This document shows, piece by piece, positions 54,174 through 63,474 of a DNA stretch of 64,000 nucleotides; position 1 is the first letter of the stretch, and every line of letters begins with the position of its first letter. The position numbers and the translations under genes were made by a program. The stretch covers positions 930,001 to 994,000 of the forward strand of contig NZ_JACHGJ010000002.1 in NCBI RefSeq assembly GCF_014207565.1, read 5' to 3'. Under the pieces are notes generated by a model. The model did no database searches and was not told the origin of the DNA. It worked only from the letters and a program-made list of their open reading frames with translations. This stretch comes from Spirochaeta isovalerica (GTDB lineage Bacteria; Spirochaetota; Spirochaetia; DSM-2461).

Positions 54174-55033
54174 TCGTCGTAGCGATCGAGGAAGGAGTAG
54201 TGCTCTTTCCCGTTCCGCCACCCTACAACGGCATCGAGATAGATGTTCTGGGCGGACATATAGATACTCTTTTCAACATCTTTGAAGCTTGCTCCGAGTG
54301 TTTTGATCAGTTCCTTCACTTCCCGGCGTTTGCTCGAAGTCTTTTTAGCCGCGACAGCGCATCCGCAGTCCATGGGAGACAGACCGCTTTCGCTGGCAAA
54401 GAGCTTGATATCATCCTCCCTGATTTCGCAGAGCGGCCGGATCAGTTCCATATTGTCGAAGTTTTTCGCCTTCAGCTTGGGCATCATGGTCTGGTATTTC
54501 CCCGAACAGAGAATATTCATCATTATGGTCTCTATCACATCATCGAAATGATGACCCAGAGCCACTTTGTTGCATCCCAGGCTTTCCGCGTAGGCATAGA
54601 GGGCTCCGCGCCTCATGCGGGCGCAGAGATAGCAGGGGTAATCGTTGGCAATTTCATCAACGACGTCGAACAGCTGCTTGTCGAATATTTTTACGGGAAT
54701 CCCCAGGTAATCGCAGTGGTCTTCCAGTAGCTTCCGGTTTGAGGGATGAAATCCGGGATCCATGGAGATAAACTCCAGTTCGAAACTGTGGTCCGAGTGC
54801 TTCTTCAGTTCCTGAAACAGTTTGGCCAGGAGCAGACTGTCCTTTCCGCCGGAAATCGCCACGGCGACCTTATCGCCGGGATTCACCATTTTAAACTGCT
54901 TGAGGGCTTTGGTGAATTTCGACCATATGGGTTTCCTGTATATGGTTATGATATTTTTCTCTATCTGTTCGAGGGGCAGTCTGTCTCCAACCGGAGTTAT
55001 GACAGAGCAGTCGCTTCCCGCTATTCCCGACAT
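54170..55033 (-). CDS. ttcA: tRNA 2-thiocytidine biosynthesis protein TtcA-like ATPase
   Basis: 287 residues. The PP-loop ATP pyrophosphatase motif is [14 protein letters not shown]. The CxxC pair for the iron-sulfur cluster is [15 protein letters not shown], and a further Cys pair is in [23 protein letters not shown] is also typical. TtcA thiolates cytidine 32 of tRNA. N-terminal residues 1-40 ([26 protein letters not shown]) are somewhat longer than in E. coli. A general TtcA/TtuA-type role is likely; which tRNA position is modified is not proven. GAGGAG precedes the ATG. Confidence 0.85.
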   Translation of the reverse strand: MSGIAGSDCSVITPVGDRLPLEQIEKNIITIYRKPIWSKFTKALKQFKMVNPGDKVAVAISGGKDSLLLAKLFQELKKHSDHSFELEFISMDPGFHPSNRKLLEDHCDYLGIPVKIFDKQLFDVVDEIANDYPCYLCARMRRGALYAYAESLGCNKVALGHHFDDVIETIMMNILCSGKYQTMMPKLKAKNFDNMELIRPLCEIREDDIKLFASESGLSPMDCGCAVAAKKTSSKRREVKELIKTLGASFKDVEKSIYMSAQNIYLDAVVGWRNGKEHYSFLDRYDD

Positions 55034-55104
55034 GATCTTCTCCTCTCAACCGCTTATCCGGAAGTTCACCATTCTGATGGATTAACGGTTGAATTTCAAG
55101 ACGT

Positions 55105-55584
55105 TCAGATACCTGTTCCGTCAAGAAAAACGCAATCGGGACACTGCTCCTCTTTCACCAGCCCCAGTTTCATCAAAAGCCCGAAAATCCGGCACCCCGC
55201 GCAGAAACGGAACACCGCTTCGAGAAAAGAGAAGAGGGCGAGCATTCCCAGAAGGAATAGCGCCGGTCCGGAAGCCTGGTTAAGCAGAAAGACTACCGAA
55301 GCGGCAGATAAGCTGAGTCCGATCATAGCGGCAAATCTTTTGGGTTTGAACACAATCTGTTTTCTTTTGAAACGGGCCAGGGGGGCGATGATTTTGCCCG
55401 AAATATAGGCTAAGGGGCTGAACCGCGGTATGAGAAATACCCTGATGGCAAAATCTCCCGCAAGGAGAAATGCGGGAATCAGACTTCCTGTAAACAATGT
55501 CAGAAGACTGAGGAACAGCACCTGCAGGGCTATCCCTCTGACGACGGCTTCATTGACTCTATATGGTCTATTCAATGTTTTCAT
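55105..55584 (-). CDS. DUF4395 integral membrane protein
   Basis: 159 residues with about four membrane segments. Family markers are the start VNEAVVRGIALQVL, FLIPRFSPLAYISGKIIAPL, and the C-terminal FCAGCRIFGLLMKLG followed by CPDC. The conserved Cys motifs suggest a redox or thiosulfate/sulfur role in relatives, but the function is not established. It is monocistronic with its own compact promoter. Confidence 0.8.
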   Translation of the reverse strand: MKTLNRPYRVNEAVVRGIALQVLFLSLLTLFTGSLIPAFLLAGDFAIRVFLIPRFSPLAYISGKIIAPLARFKRKQIVFKPKRFAAMIGLSLSAASVVFLLNQASGPALFLLGMLALFSFLEAVFRFCAGCRIFGLLMKLGLVKEEQCPDCVFLDGTGI

Positions 55585-55590
55585 GAGAAT

Positions 55591-55628
55591 AAAATAATAA
55601 TGTCTACTAAAAAGGTCAACTAAGTAGA
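55591..55628 (-). promoter_or_regulatory. compact promoter and inverted repeat for the DUF4395 gene
   Basis: TTGACC (55614-55619), 17 bases and TATTTT (55591-55596), then 6 bases to ATG 55584, a leaderless-type layout. The -35 box is flanked by the inverted repeat TCTACT (55603-55608) / AGTAGA (55623-55628), a possible operator. Confidence 0.45.
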
Positions 55629-55637
55629 TAATGAAAT

Positions 55638-56495
55638 TTATATGATGTTTTCCAGTTTATACAAAAAAATCGTAACAGCCAGAAGATCGGCACAACCGCC
55701 CGGGCTGATATTGCGCTCTGCGAAGTCCCGGTCCATCCGGTGAAGAATTTCCCTACCCTTAAGGTTCCCGGATCCTCCCGCCTCAAGAGCTTCTCCGGCT
55801 TGCTCTTTCACCCTCTTAAGGGATTCGGTTCCTCCCCGGTGAAGCACGTTGCTGTCTTCGACTTCTGTCATTAAAAGAAGCAGAATATCGACCAGACGGT
55901 TGTTCCACTCTCCGGCAGATCGGCGTAAAGCCGGTAAAGCCGACCCGGTCACAGAGGGGAATCCCGCTTCCGCTTCCCCCCGTATTCCTGTCGTTCCCGA
56001 ATCCTGGAAGAGCTTTTCACCGTGGGTCTGTTTCCGGTTTGAAACGGCCAGCTCTCTCTCCACAATGCCCCGGCACATTTGCGATGCAATTCCGCAGAGA
56101 TCATCTCCTGTGATGTTTTTACCCGGAGTCTCGTTTTTCAGAAGATATCCCGCCGAAGCGCAGAGGATACCCAGCGAGAAGATTAGTCCTTTGTGAGTGT
56201 TGATGCCGGAGGTCGCCTCGAACATGGCCTTTTCCGCTTCGATTCCTATGGGCCGGATCTGCCGCAGAAGGTTCAACAGATCAGAACCGGTGAAATGAAA
56301 GCCTGTTTCTGTCATAGAGGAAAAATAGGGGTGAAGAACCGCGGCGCTGCTGCAGAAGGTAAAAAGATCCATATCCTTATGAGCGCCGTTGTTATAGCGG
56401 TCGACCAGTCCCGGTTTGGGACCGGCCGCCGCCTCATGGAGCATGGCTTCCACGGCCAGAGAAGCGATCCGCTCCTCCGGCCTGTTAAAAGTCAC
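55638..56495 (-). CDS. citG: triphosphoribosyl-dephospho-CoA synthase CitG
   Basis: 285 residues. CitG markers are AVEAMLHEAAAGPKPGLVDRYNNGAHKDMDLFTF, GSDLLNLLRQIRPIGIEAEKAMFEATSGINTHKGLIFSLGI, VEDSNVLHRGG and a C-terminal ISPGGCADLLAVTIFL. It makes the precursor of the citrate lyase prosthetic group from dephospho-CoA and ATP. The usual partner CitX, which transfers the group to CitD, is not fused to it nor encoded in the window. It starts with GTG in a 4-base overlap with citF. Confidence 0.93.
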   Translation of the reverse strand: MTFNRPEERIASLAVEAMLHEAAAGPKPGLVDRYNNGAHKDMDLFTFCSSAAVLHPYFSSMTETGFHFTGSDLLNLLRQIRPIGIEAEKAMFEATSGINTHKGLIFSLGILCASAGYLLKNETPGKNITGDDLCGIASQMCRGIVERELAVSNRKQTHGEKLFQDSGTTGIRGEAEAGFPSVTGSALPALRRSAGEWNNRLVDILLLLMTEVEDSNVLHRGGTESLKRVKEQAGEALEAGGSGNLKGREILHRMDRDFAERNISPGGCADLLAVTIFLYKLENII

Positions 56496-58030
56496 GATTT
56501 GACCTGGTGAACAACGTCGATAATGGTGCCGTCGCGGTATTCCACCAGAGCGACGACTTTTTCTTCGAACTCGATTTTTTCCGGGGTTCCCGCCACTCTC
56601 TGGGCTTTGTCTCTGAGCTCCTCTATTGTGTAGAGGGGGAGGGTGGTTTCCCGAAGCCTCTTCAGAACATCCTGTCTTCTGGGGTTTACGGCTATTCCCC
56701 GGTCCGTAACCAGCACGTCGACGGTCTCGCCCGGCGTTATTATGGTCTGGACGTTGTCCACGACCGTAGCTGTCCGGCCGCGGATCAGAGGGGCCACTAT
56801 AATGGAAAGGCCCGAACCGACGGCCGTATCGGAATGGCCTCCCGAGGCGCCGCGCAAAACTCCGTCCGATCCGGTCAGGACATTGACATTAAAGTTCACA
56901 TCGATTTCCAGAGCGCTGAGTATAACCACATTCAGTTTGTTAACGGCGCACCCCTTATTCAGAGGATTGGCGTAATAGGACGCGGAAATTTCCGTGTGGT
57001 AGCGGTTGTTGGCAATGGATTTAACGGCGTCGAGGTCAAAGCTCTGGGTATCGAGAAGCTTGGTGATCAGCCCTTCTTCATGAAGCTTGACCATCTGGCT
57101 GGTAATGCCTCCCAGACCCCAGCTCGCTTTCACATTTCTCTCGATCATGTAGTCGCGAAGATACTTGGTCGTCGCCAGCGAGGCGCCGCCCGAACCTGTC
57201 TGAATAGAGAAACCGTCCTCAAAATAGCCCGATGAAACAATCACGTCGGCGGCGTTGCGGGCAATGAGCAGATCTCTCGGGTTCTTTGTCATTCTCGTTG
57301 CTCCGGTGCTGATTCCGTTGGGATCCCCAACCGAATCGACTTTGACGATATAGTCCACCTGATCCTGGTGGATACTGAAAGGCGTATTGGGATATTCCAC
57401 GAGAAAATCGGTTATGAGGACCACTTTTTTCGCCCATTCGGCATCGACCTTGGCATAACCGAGGGAGCCGCAGGCTGATTTGCCCGTGTATCCGTTCGAA
57501 TTGCCGTAGACATCGGAGGAGGGAACGCCGAGGAAGGCCACATCGATACTGATTTTCCGCGTTTCGATGGCGCGGGCCCGTCCGCCGTGGCTGTGGATGA
57601 GCACCGGATTTTCCATGCCTCCGTTGGAGATAAACTCTCCCAGCTCTCCTCTCAGGCCGCTCGTATAGATCTGGGTCACCACGCCGTTTTTGATATGCCC
57701 GACGAGGGGCGAGTGGGCATCGGTCAGGGAACTGGAAGCCAGTGTCAGATTTTTGATTCCCAGATTGGCAATGACATCCAGTACCATATTGAGAATATAG
57801 TCTCCATTGCGGAAGTGATGATGGAACGATATGGTCATACCGTCTTTCAATTCTGTTTTCAGAACCGCCTGTTCCACTGTTTCAACCAGTTTGTTCAGCT
57901 TGGGAACATTGCGGATCCCTTTTTCCTTCCTGACCAGAGGGGTGTTTTCGAAAGCCCCTTCGAACGGTTTTATGACATCAAATCCCGGCAGGGATTGGGG
58001 TATTTCTCTTTTTACTGCATTTAAAGGCAT
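56492..58030 (-). CDS. citF: citrate lyase alpha subunit (citrate CoA-transferase) CitF
   Basis: 512 residues, full length. It carries TISFHHHFRNGDYILNMVLDVIANLG, GHIKNGVVTQIYTSGLRG, LIHSHGGRARAIETRKISIDVAFLG and the C-terminal TDRGIAVNPRRQDVL. The alpha subunit exchanges the acetyl group on the acyl carrier protein for citrate. It starts one base inside the citE stop codon (TGATG). Function with CitD and CitE: citrate to acetate and oxaloacetate under anaerobic growth. Confidence 0.95.
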   Translation of the reverse strand: MPLNAVKREIPQSLPGFDVIKPFEGAFENTPLVRKEKGIRNVPKLNKLVETVEQAVLKTELKDGMTISFHHHFRNGDYILNMVLDVIANLGIKNLTLASSSLTDAHSPLVGHIKNGVVTQIYTSGLRGELGEFISNGGMENPVLIHSHGGRARAIETRKISIDVAFLGVPSSDVYGNSNGYTGKSACGSLGYAKVDAEWAKKVVLITDFLVEYPNTPFSIHQDQVDYIVKVDSVGDPNGISTGATRMTKNPRDLLIARNAADVIVSSGYFEDGFSIQTGSGGASLATTKYLRDYMIERNVKASWGLGGITSQMVKLHEEGLITKLLDTQSFDLDAVKSIANNRYHTEISASYYANPLNKGCAVNKLNVVILSALEIDVNFNVNVLTGSDGVLRGASGGHSDTAVGSGLSIIVAPLIRGRTATVVDNVQTIITPGETVDVLVTDRGIAVNPRRQDVLKRLRETTLPLYTIEELRDKAQRVAGTPEKIEFEEKVVALVEYRDGTIIDVVHQVKS

Positions 58031-58923
58031 CAGATTTCATCCTCACTTATCAGAATTCCCGAAGCTTTGGCCATGGCCAGTACTCTCTGCGCTCTGTCGA
58101 CAATGGGTTTGTCAACCATCTTTCCATCGAGGGAAATGACACCCGAGCCCTTTTCTTCCGCTTCGGCAATGGCTGCGATAACCCGGACGGCAAAATCAAT
58201 CTCTTTCTGTTCGGGAGTGTAGATCCGATGTACAGGAGCAATCTGACGGGGGGATATGACCGATTTACCGTCAAATCCGAGTTGTTTAATCAACTTGACC
58301 TCTTCAATAAATCCCTCTTCGTTGTTGATATCGGAATAAACCGTATCGAGGGCATATATCCCGGCTGCTCTGGCCGCTGTAACAATGGCACTTCTGGCAT
58401 AGAGTATCTCTGTTCCTTCGGGGGAACGCTTAGTTTTCATATTGGTTACGTAGTCTTCCGCCCCGAGGGCAATACCCACAAGCCGCCGGCTCGCAGTGGC
58501 AATCTGATAAGCGTTGATAACTCCCAGCGGTCCCTCTATGGCGGCCATCATTTTTATGGTGCCCGGTTCGACGCCGGCTGCTTTCTCTTCCCGCTCGATC
58601 AGTTTTTCCACTTCCAGAATATCATCGGCGGTTTCCGCTTTGGGTATCCGGATTATGTCCGGTCTGGCTCTGACCATCGCTTTGATATCATCTTCGCCGA
58701 ACGGCGTATCGAGTCCGTTAATTCTGACGACTGTTTCTATCCCTTCGTAGTCCAGCGTTTTCAAGGCGTTGAAAATGAGAAGCCTGGCTGAATCCTTCTC
58801 GGTAAGGGATACCGAGTCCTCGAGATCGAACATTACTGAATCGGACCGGTAGATATGGGCGTCTTTGACCATTCCCGCATTATTACCGGGAACATAGAGC
58901 ATGGTTCTGCGAAGCTTTTCCAT
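58030..58923 (-). CDS. citE: citrate lyase beta subunit (citryl-ACP lyase) CitE
   Basis: 297 residues with the HpcH/HpaI-type TIM barrel. RRTMLYVPGNNAGMVKDAHIYRSDSVMFDLEDSVSLTEKD contains the N-terminal acidic metal ligands, then VVRINGLDTPFGEDDI, KMMAAIEGPLGVINAYQIA and GAEDYVTNM. CitE cleaves citryl-ACP to oxaloacetate and acetyl-ACP. GAGGATAAATAG precedes the ATG. It is separated by zero bases from citD. Confidence 0.95.
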   Translation of the reverse strand: MEKLRRTMLYVPGNNAGMVKDAHIYRSDSVMFDLEDSVSLTEKDSARLLIFNALKTLDYEGIETVVRINGLDTPFGEDDIKAMVRARPDIIRIPKAETADDILEVEKLIEREEKAAGVEPGTIKMMAAIEGPLGVINAYQIATASRRLVGIALGAEDYVTNMKTKRSPEGTEILYARSAIVTAARAAGIYALDTVYSDINNEEGFIEEVKLIKQLGFDGKSVISPRQIAPVHRIYTPEQKEIDFAVRVIAAIAEAEEKGSGVISLDGKMVDKPIVDRAQRVLAMAKASGILISEDEI

Positions 58924-59217
58924 CTATTTATCCTCCCAGCGGACATGCTGTATTCCCGCAGCGCGGTAGGCTGCCGATTCCAGCCGCGCCTTAATCGTAC
59001 AGTCCAGCGCTCCCTTGTCGTTAACTTCGACCAGAGCGTCTTTCACATCCAGTTCGTCCATTTTTTCACTGATGACACGGCGGATCTGTTTGCCGAACTG
59101 TTTTTCCACGATGCTTTTCAGATCGATTTCAATGCCGCCTTCTGTATTTTCCGAAACGGTTATCATGACATCGCTGGATTCCAACGTACCGGCGATTCCT
59201 CTTTTCACAATTCTCAT
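58924..59217 (-). CDS. citD: citrate lyase acyl carrier protein CitD
   Basis: 97 residues, the usual length. The prosthetic-group Ser is in AGTLESSDVMITV near residue 14. It also has GIEIDLKSIVEKQFGKQIRRVI and ALDCTIKARLESAAYRA. CitD carries the 2'-(5''-phosphoribosyl)-3'-dephospho-CoA arm on which the acetyl group sits. It overlaps citC by 4 bases (ATGA). Confidence 0.93.
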   Translation of the reverse strand: MRIVKRGIAGTLESSDVMITVSENTEGGIEIDLKSIVEKQFGKQIRRVISEKMDELDVKDALVEVNDKGALDCTIKARLESAAYRAAGIQHVRWEDK

Positions 59218-60281
59218 TTATGTAATCCTTTAATCCTTTTTATCACAGCTTGGGCTTCCGGGCTTTTCAGATATTGAAGAGTTGTCTGCGGGACGATTTC
59301 CGATATGGCATCAAAGTCATCTTCGGCTATAAGCTTCCGGACCCTGGAGGCGCTGATAACATCGTCATCCTGCTCTTTCCTTTTTACAACGATGAGCTCA
59401 ATACCTGCAGGAGGCAGAATCTCCGCCATCAGTTCGTTGTAGTGGCTTGTTACGGGGCAGAGAGGTTCTTCTCCCACATAGCGGCGGTTGATCCCGAGAG
59501 CCGGGGCGATTCTGTCGCAAAAAAGCGCCAGATCCATTCTGCCGTGGGCATCGATAATTCTCTTCGAGTCCTTAAGGAAATAGGAGGGGAATGTCGCGGC
59601 TGAAATGATGTACTGCCCCGAATGATGGACTGTCACATTATCCAGATGAGAAGTCCCCTTCCGTACCAGATCGATTCTCACATCGGCCGGGAAAAGCGAC
59701 CGGTTTTCATCGAGAAGAAAAATATGGACATGATCGTTTTCCGAAGCGGCTTTTTCAATCAGAAAGAGATGCCCCTTGGTAAAGGGGTTGCAATTCATGA
59801 CGATGGAGGCAATTCTGTCTCCCGACACTTTTTTTTCCGAAAGATGATCCAGATATTTTTCCAGGCCGTTTTTCATATTTTCCATGAGAACGGCTTCGCC
59901 GTCGACCTTCGCTATCTGATGAAAGCCCAGATCGGAAAAAACCGGTTCGTTTTCCGGTTTGGTAAAGAGAAAAAGACTATCGATATTTTCGTGGTGGGCT
60001 TTCAGAAGCAGATAGGTGACTATTTTTCCGATATAACCTTCACCTTCATAATTTCTGTCGACAGCTATGCATTTAAGGACGGGGCCGGACATGGCTCCGG
60101 AAGCGATAATCCTATCATTTTCTTCCAGAACGATGGCATAGTCGATATCTTCATCCATCTCAAGGTCCCGGCTGTTCAGAAACTCAGTAAATGTTCCTAC
60201 ATCTTTTTTGCTTTTTAGAGAAATGCTTCTTAAATCCAGAATTCTCTCCTCAGCTTTAATATAAATGGAAGTATAAATCAT
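59214..60281 (-). CDS. citC: [citrate (pro-3S)-lyase] ligase CitC
   Basis: 355 residues. An N-terminal GNAT-like region (DYAIVLEENDRIIASGAMSGPVLKCIAVDRNYEGEGYIGKIVTYLL) precedes a nucleotidyltransferase domain with VMNCNPFTKGHLFLIEKAA and ISASRVRKLI. CitC acetylates the prosthetic group to activate citrate lyase, using ATP and acetate. It follows a terminator-like hairpin after tctA, so it may have its own weak promoter or depend on readthrough. It opens the citC-D-E-F-G unit. Confidence 0.94.
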   Translation of the reverse strand: MIYTSIYIKAEERILDLRSISLKSKKDVGTFTEFLNSRDLEMDEDIDYAIVLEENDRIIASGAMSGPVLKCIAVDRNYEGEGYIGKIVTYLLLKAHHENIDSLFLFTKPENEPVFSDLGFHQIAKVDGEAVLMENMKNGLEKYLDHLSEKKVSGDRIASIVMNCNPFTKGHLFLIEKAASENDHVHIFLLDENRSLFPADVRIDLVRKGTSHLDNVTVHHSGQYIISAATFPSYFLKDSKRIIDAHGRMDLALFCDRIAPALGINRRYVGEEPLCPVTSHYNELMAEILPPAGIELIVVKRKEQDDDVISASRVRKLIAEDDFDAISEIVPQTTLQYLKSPEAQAVIKRIKGLHK

Positions 60282-60340
60282 AATTCGTAGATTTCAATTA
60301 AAAAAAGTACCGAAATCGTTTTCCGATTCTAAAATAAATC

Positions 60341-60364
60341 AGAGAGTGCCCTATGGCACTCTCT
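60341..60364 (-). terminator. hairpin between tctA and citC
   Basis: AGAGAGTGCC (60341-60350) and GGCACTCTCT (60355-60364) form a perfect 10-base stem with a CTAT loop, 9 bases after the tctA stop. On the minus strand it is followed by GATTTATTTTA. It should end or reduce transcription from the tct genes into citC. Confidence 0.7.
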
Positions 60365-60372
60365 TCCAGTTT

Positions 60373-61881
60373 TCAGGCAGTCTGACCTTTTCCTGCTGCT
60401 CTTTTTTTCCTCATATCTCCGATAATGGGAAGAATGACCGAAAGGACAGTTATGATAATCAGGGCAATGGCCAGAGGAGAGCTCCAGAATATGCTGAGCG
60501 ATCCATCTGAAATCTTGTAAGCCCTCCGGAAGGACTGTTCCATATTGTTGCCCACTATGATAGCCAGAATCATGGGAGTCGCCGGTATCTTGGCTTTGGA
60601 CAGAAAATATCCCACAACACCGAAGATTATGAGCAGATAGAAGTCCATGACGCTATAGCTGATGGCATAGGTTCCCACGAAGGCCAGTCCCAGAACTATG
60701 GGGTAGAGAATTTTCGGTGGAACCGCCAGAACCCTCACAAGAAGTCCGGCCATGGGAATATTGACGAAGGCGAGAATGATGTTGCCGATGAACATACTGG
60801 CTATGAGTCCCCAGATGACAGTGGACTGCTGCTGGAAAAGCATGGGTCCCGGCTGGAGTCCGAGCATCAGCAGTGCGCCCATCATAACCGCAGTGGTTCC
60901 CGAACCGGGGATCCCCAGTGTCAGCATGGGAATCATGGCTCCGACCGATGCGGCGTTATTGGCGGCTTCCGGAGCAGCCACGCCTTCGATCGCCCCTTCG
61001 CCGAACTCTTCGGGATGTTTGGAAAGGCTCTTCTCATTGTTATAGGACATGAGAGCTGCCATTGTTCCGCCGGCACCGGGAAGGGCTCCGATAAAGAATC
61101 CCAGAGGTGAACTCCTCAGGATAGGCCATACACAGCGTTTCCACTCTTCCTTCGATATCCAGATACGGCCGAATTCCTTCTGAACCTTTTTCTTTCCTTC
61201 GGCGATATTCTGAAAGCTTTTGAAGACTTCGCCCAGAGCGTAAACGGCAATTATGATGACCAGGAAATCAATACCGCTCTGCAGTTCCAGTATGCCGAAA
61301 GTGAAGCGCTTGACTCCTGACTGGGCGTCGATGCCGATCGTGGCTACCATAAGACCCAGGGCCATGGAGAGAAAGCCCTTGACTCTGTCTCCCTTGGACA
61401 TGGAGGCCGTGGCCGATAGGGCGAAGAGGAAAAGGAGGAAGTACTCGGCGGGGCCGAACTTCAGGGCGAAACGGGCTACCGGCATGGCGACGGCGACCAT
61501 AACGAGCGTGGCGAAAATGCCGCCGATAAAGGAGGCTATGGCCGAGATGGCTAAAGCCGCTTCGGCTTTGCCTTTGAGCGTCATGGGGTATCCGTCGAAT
61601 GTGGCGGCGACAGCGGCGCCGTCACCGGGCGTATTGATAAGTATTGAAGCTCTGGAACCGCCGTACATGGCGCCGTAATAAACCCCGCCCATGGTAATGA
61701 GAGCCGCTTCGGGTCCCATGGTAAATGTAAGGGGGAGAAGCACGGCCACGCCGGTCGCAGGCCCCAGACCGGGAAGCATTCCGATAATGGTTCCCAGAAT
61801 GCCTCCGATAGTCACCCACATGATGTTCATGGGAGCGAAGGCGACGGAAAAACCGTTAAGCAGATACATTAATGAATCCAT
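60373..61881 (-). CDS. tctA: tripartite tricarboxylate transporter large membrane protein TctA
   Basis: About 502 residues. ATG 61881 has AAGGAG 8 bases upstream; a TTG two codons earlier is less likely. Family markers: GGILGTIIGMLPGLGPATGVAVLLPLTF, GGVYYGAMYGGSRASILINTPGDGAAVAATFDGYP and the second-half GVAAPEAANNAASVGAMIPMLTLGIPGSGTTAVMMGALLMLGLQPGP. It is the main permease, with about 11-12 TM helices, driven by proton or sodium gradients. The neighbouring citrate lyase points to citrate as substrate. Confidence 0.94.
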   Translation of the reverse strand: MDSLMYLLNGFSVAFAPMNIMWVTIGGILGTIIGMLPGLGPATGVAVLLPLTFTMGPEAALITMGGVYYGAMYGGSRASILINTPGDGAAVAATFDGYPMTLKGKAEAALAISAIASFIGGIFATLVMVAVAMPVARFALKFGPAEYFLLFLFALSATASMSKGDRVKGFLSMALGLMVATIGIDAQSGVKRFTFGILELQSGIDFLVIIIAVYALGEVFKSFQNIAEGKKKVQKEFGRIWISKEEWKRCVWPILRSSPLGFFIGALPGAGGTMAALMSYNNEKSLSKHPEEFGEGAIEGVAAPEAANNAASVGAMIPMLTLGIPGSGTTAVMMGALLMLGLQPGPMLFQQQSTVIWGLIASMFIGNIILAFVNIPMAGLLVRVLAVPPKILYPIVLGLAFVGTYAISYSVMDFYLLIIFGVVGYFLSKAKIPATPMILAIIVGNNMEQSFRRAYKISDGSLSIFWSSPLAIALIIITVLSVILPIIGDMRKKRAAGKGQTA

Positions 61882-61893
61882 AAACAAAGCTCC

Positions 61894-62361
61894 TTAAATC
61901 CAGATTCCCGGCGTCATGGGCAGATAAACGCCCAGCAGCTTTGAGAAGAGGATGTAAATAAACAGACTGAAAACAACGGCTACGATGCTGTTGATCTTCC
62001 ACTTTTTAGCACCGTTGAAGAGAAAAAGTTCACCTTCCAGAAAGAGGATTGTCGAAATGACATAGCCGAGTTTGTCAAAGAGAATGGCGTACAATATGGA
62101 AAACAGACATGTCAGTCCGATATTCTTCAGATTTGAATCAATAGTGAATTTTCCGGCGGGCTGTTCACTTTTTCTGCTTTTTTTTGTCTCCTGAACCAGC
62201 AGAATAGAGGAGAGTATGATCATAAGCATACCGAGCGCCATGGGAAAGATTTTCGGTTCCATGGGACGTCCGATAGAGGCTTCGGGCAGCAGAAATGTCA
62301 TGACCGTATAAATAAGGCCGATGAGGAGAGCTAAAATTCCTGATAACAATGAAATATTCAA
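61894..62361 (-). CDS. tctB: tripartite tricarboxylate transporter small membrane protein TctB
   Basis: About 155 residues with four TM segments (SLLSGILALLIGLIYTVMTFLL near the start; IFPMALGMLMIILSSILLVQE; NIGLTCLFSILYAILFDKLGYVISTILFLEGEL; IVAVVFSLFIYILFSKLLGVYLP). TTG 62361 with AGGAG 7 bases upstream is chosen because the longer frame (TTG 62406) would begin inside a hairpin. It is the small permease subunit of the TTT system. Confidence 0.88.
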   Translation of the reverse strand: MNISLLSGILALLIGLIYTVMTFLLPEASIGRPMEPKIFPMALGMLMIILSSILLVQETKKSRKSEQPAGKFTIDSNLKNIGLTCLFSILYAILFDKLGYVISTILFLEGELFLFNGAKKWKINSIVAVVFSLFIYILFSKLLGVYLPMTPGIWI

Positions 62362-62382
62362 TTTTGGGCTCCTGATATGAAA

Positions 62383-62425
62383 GGGAAAACCGCCGCCTCC
62401 GGGCAACAGGGGCAGCGGTTTTCCC
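62383..62425 (-). terminator. intercistronic stem-loop between tctC and tctB
   Basis: GGGAAAACCGC (62383-62393) and GCGGTTTTCCC (62415-62425) form an 11-base perfect stem, 14 bases after the tctC stop codon. No long T run follows on the minus strand. It may be a partial terminator or RNA-stability element, raising the amount of binding protein relative to the membrane subunits. Confidence 0.6.
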
Positions 62426-62439
62426 GATAATCCTGTGGA

Positions 62440-63444
62440 TTAGTTTTGCAGCATTCCGATTTCGTTGAGAATATCTCTGAAATTGTTGTCCGCCTGGACC
62501 AGGAACTCGCTGAATTCCGGTGCGTCCATATAGGCATCATCCCAGCCGTTGGTTTTTCTGGCCGCTTCCCATTCGGGAGTCAGTCTCAGTTTCCCAAGAG
62601 TCTCGCGCCAGTAATCAACTGCGTATTCTGGCATTTCGGGAGGTCCGAAGAGTCCTCTCCAGTTGACGAATGTCTCATTGATTCCCGCTTCCATGCAGGT
62701 CGGGATTTCCGCCACAACGCCTTCTCCCACTCTGTGGGGAGCTGTCTGGGCAAGAGCTCTCAGGTCTCCGCTCTGGATGAGTCCCTGAACTTCCGACAGT
62801 CCTGTCGAGAACAGATCGATATGGCCGCCCAGAACCTGGGCTGCTCCGGAATCGTCGAAGCTGACATAGTCGATCTCTTTCAGGTTTTTAACGCCTGCCG
62901 CTTTGGCCATGATGAGGAACTGGAGATGGTCCATTGAACCGGCTGAAGAGGTTCCTCCGATTTTAACGCTTTTGACATTGCTTTTCAGAGCATCCATTAC
63001 ATCATTGATGCTCTTGTAGGGCGAATCGGCCTTAACGACAAATACGGCGTAATCGGCGATAAGTCTGGCCAGGGGGGTTACGTTATTGTAATCCAGATCG
63101 GTTGTTCCGGCGAGTTTGGTCAGTATGAGCGGGGATGAATAAACAGTGATGGTTTTGTCATCGCCTTTCTTTTCCTGCAGGCTGGCCAGATGGACGGAAC
63201 CGCCGGCGCCGGGGTTGTTTCTGACAGGCATGGGCACTCTGACGAGTCCTGTATCTTTGAGCACTTTGGCTGTCGTCCTTATGGTCAGGTCCCAGCCGCC
63301 GCCGGCGCCGCTCGGTGCGACGAAATCCAGATTCCCTTTGGGGTACTGAACAGTCTGGCCTGATTCTCCCTGCTGGCCATTAGCCATGAGCGCGAGGGGA
63401 GACAGAATCAAAAGTGCTGTAAAAAGCAGCAAAGTCTTTTTCAT
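62440..63444 (-). CDS. tctC: tripartite tricarboxylate transporter binding protein TctC
   Basis: 334 residues with an N-terminal signal sequence (LLLFTALLILSPLALMANGQQ). Bug-family features: NLDFVAPSGAGGGWDLTIRTTAKVLKDTGL, VPMPVRNNPGAGGSVHLA, VKIGGTSSAGSMDHLQFL, FDDSGAAQVLGGHIDLFSTGLSEV and AVDYWRETLGKL. It binds tricarboxylate in the periplasm and delivers it to TctAB. AGGAG precedes the ATG. It is first in the operon. Confidence 0.93.
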   Translation of the reverse strand: MKKTLLLFTALLILSPLALMANGQQGESGQTVQYPKGNLDFVAPSGAGGGWDLTIRTTAKVLKDTGLVRVPMPVRNNPGAGGSVHLASLQEKKGDDKTITVYSSPLILTKLAGTTDLDYNNVTPLARLIADYAVFVVKADSPYKSINDVMDALKSNVKSVKIGGTSSAGSMDHLQFLIMAKAAGVKNLKEIDYVSFDDSGAAQVLGGHIDLFSTGLSEVQGLIQSGDLRALAQTAPHRVGEGVVAEIPTCMEAGINETFVNWRGLFGPPEMPEYAVDYWRETLGKLRLTPEWEAARKTNGWDDAYMDAPEFSEFLVQADNNFRDILNEIGMLQN

Positions 63445-63474
63445 TGATTTCTCCTTGTTTTGGTTAACTGACTT

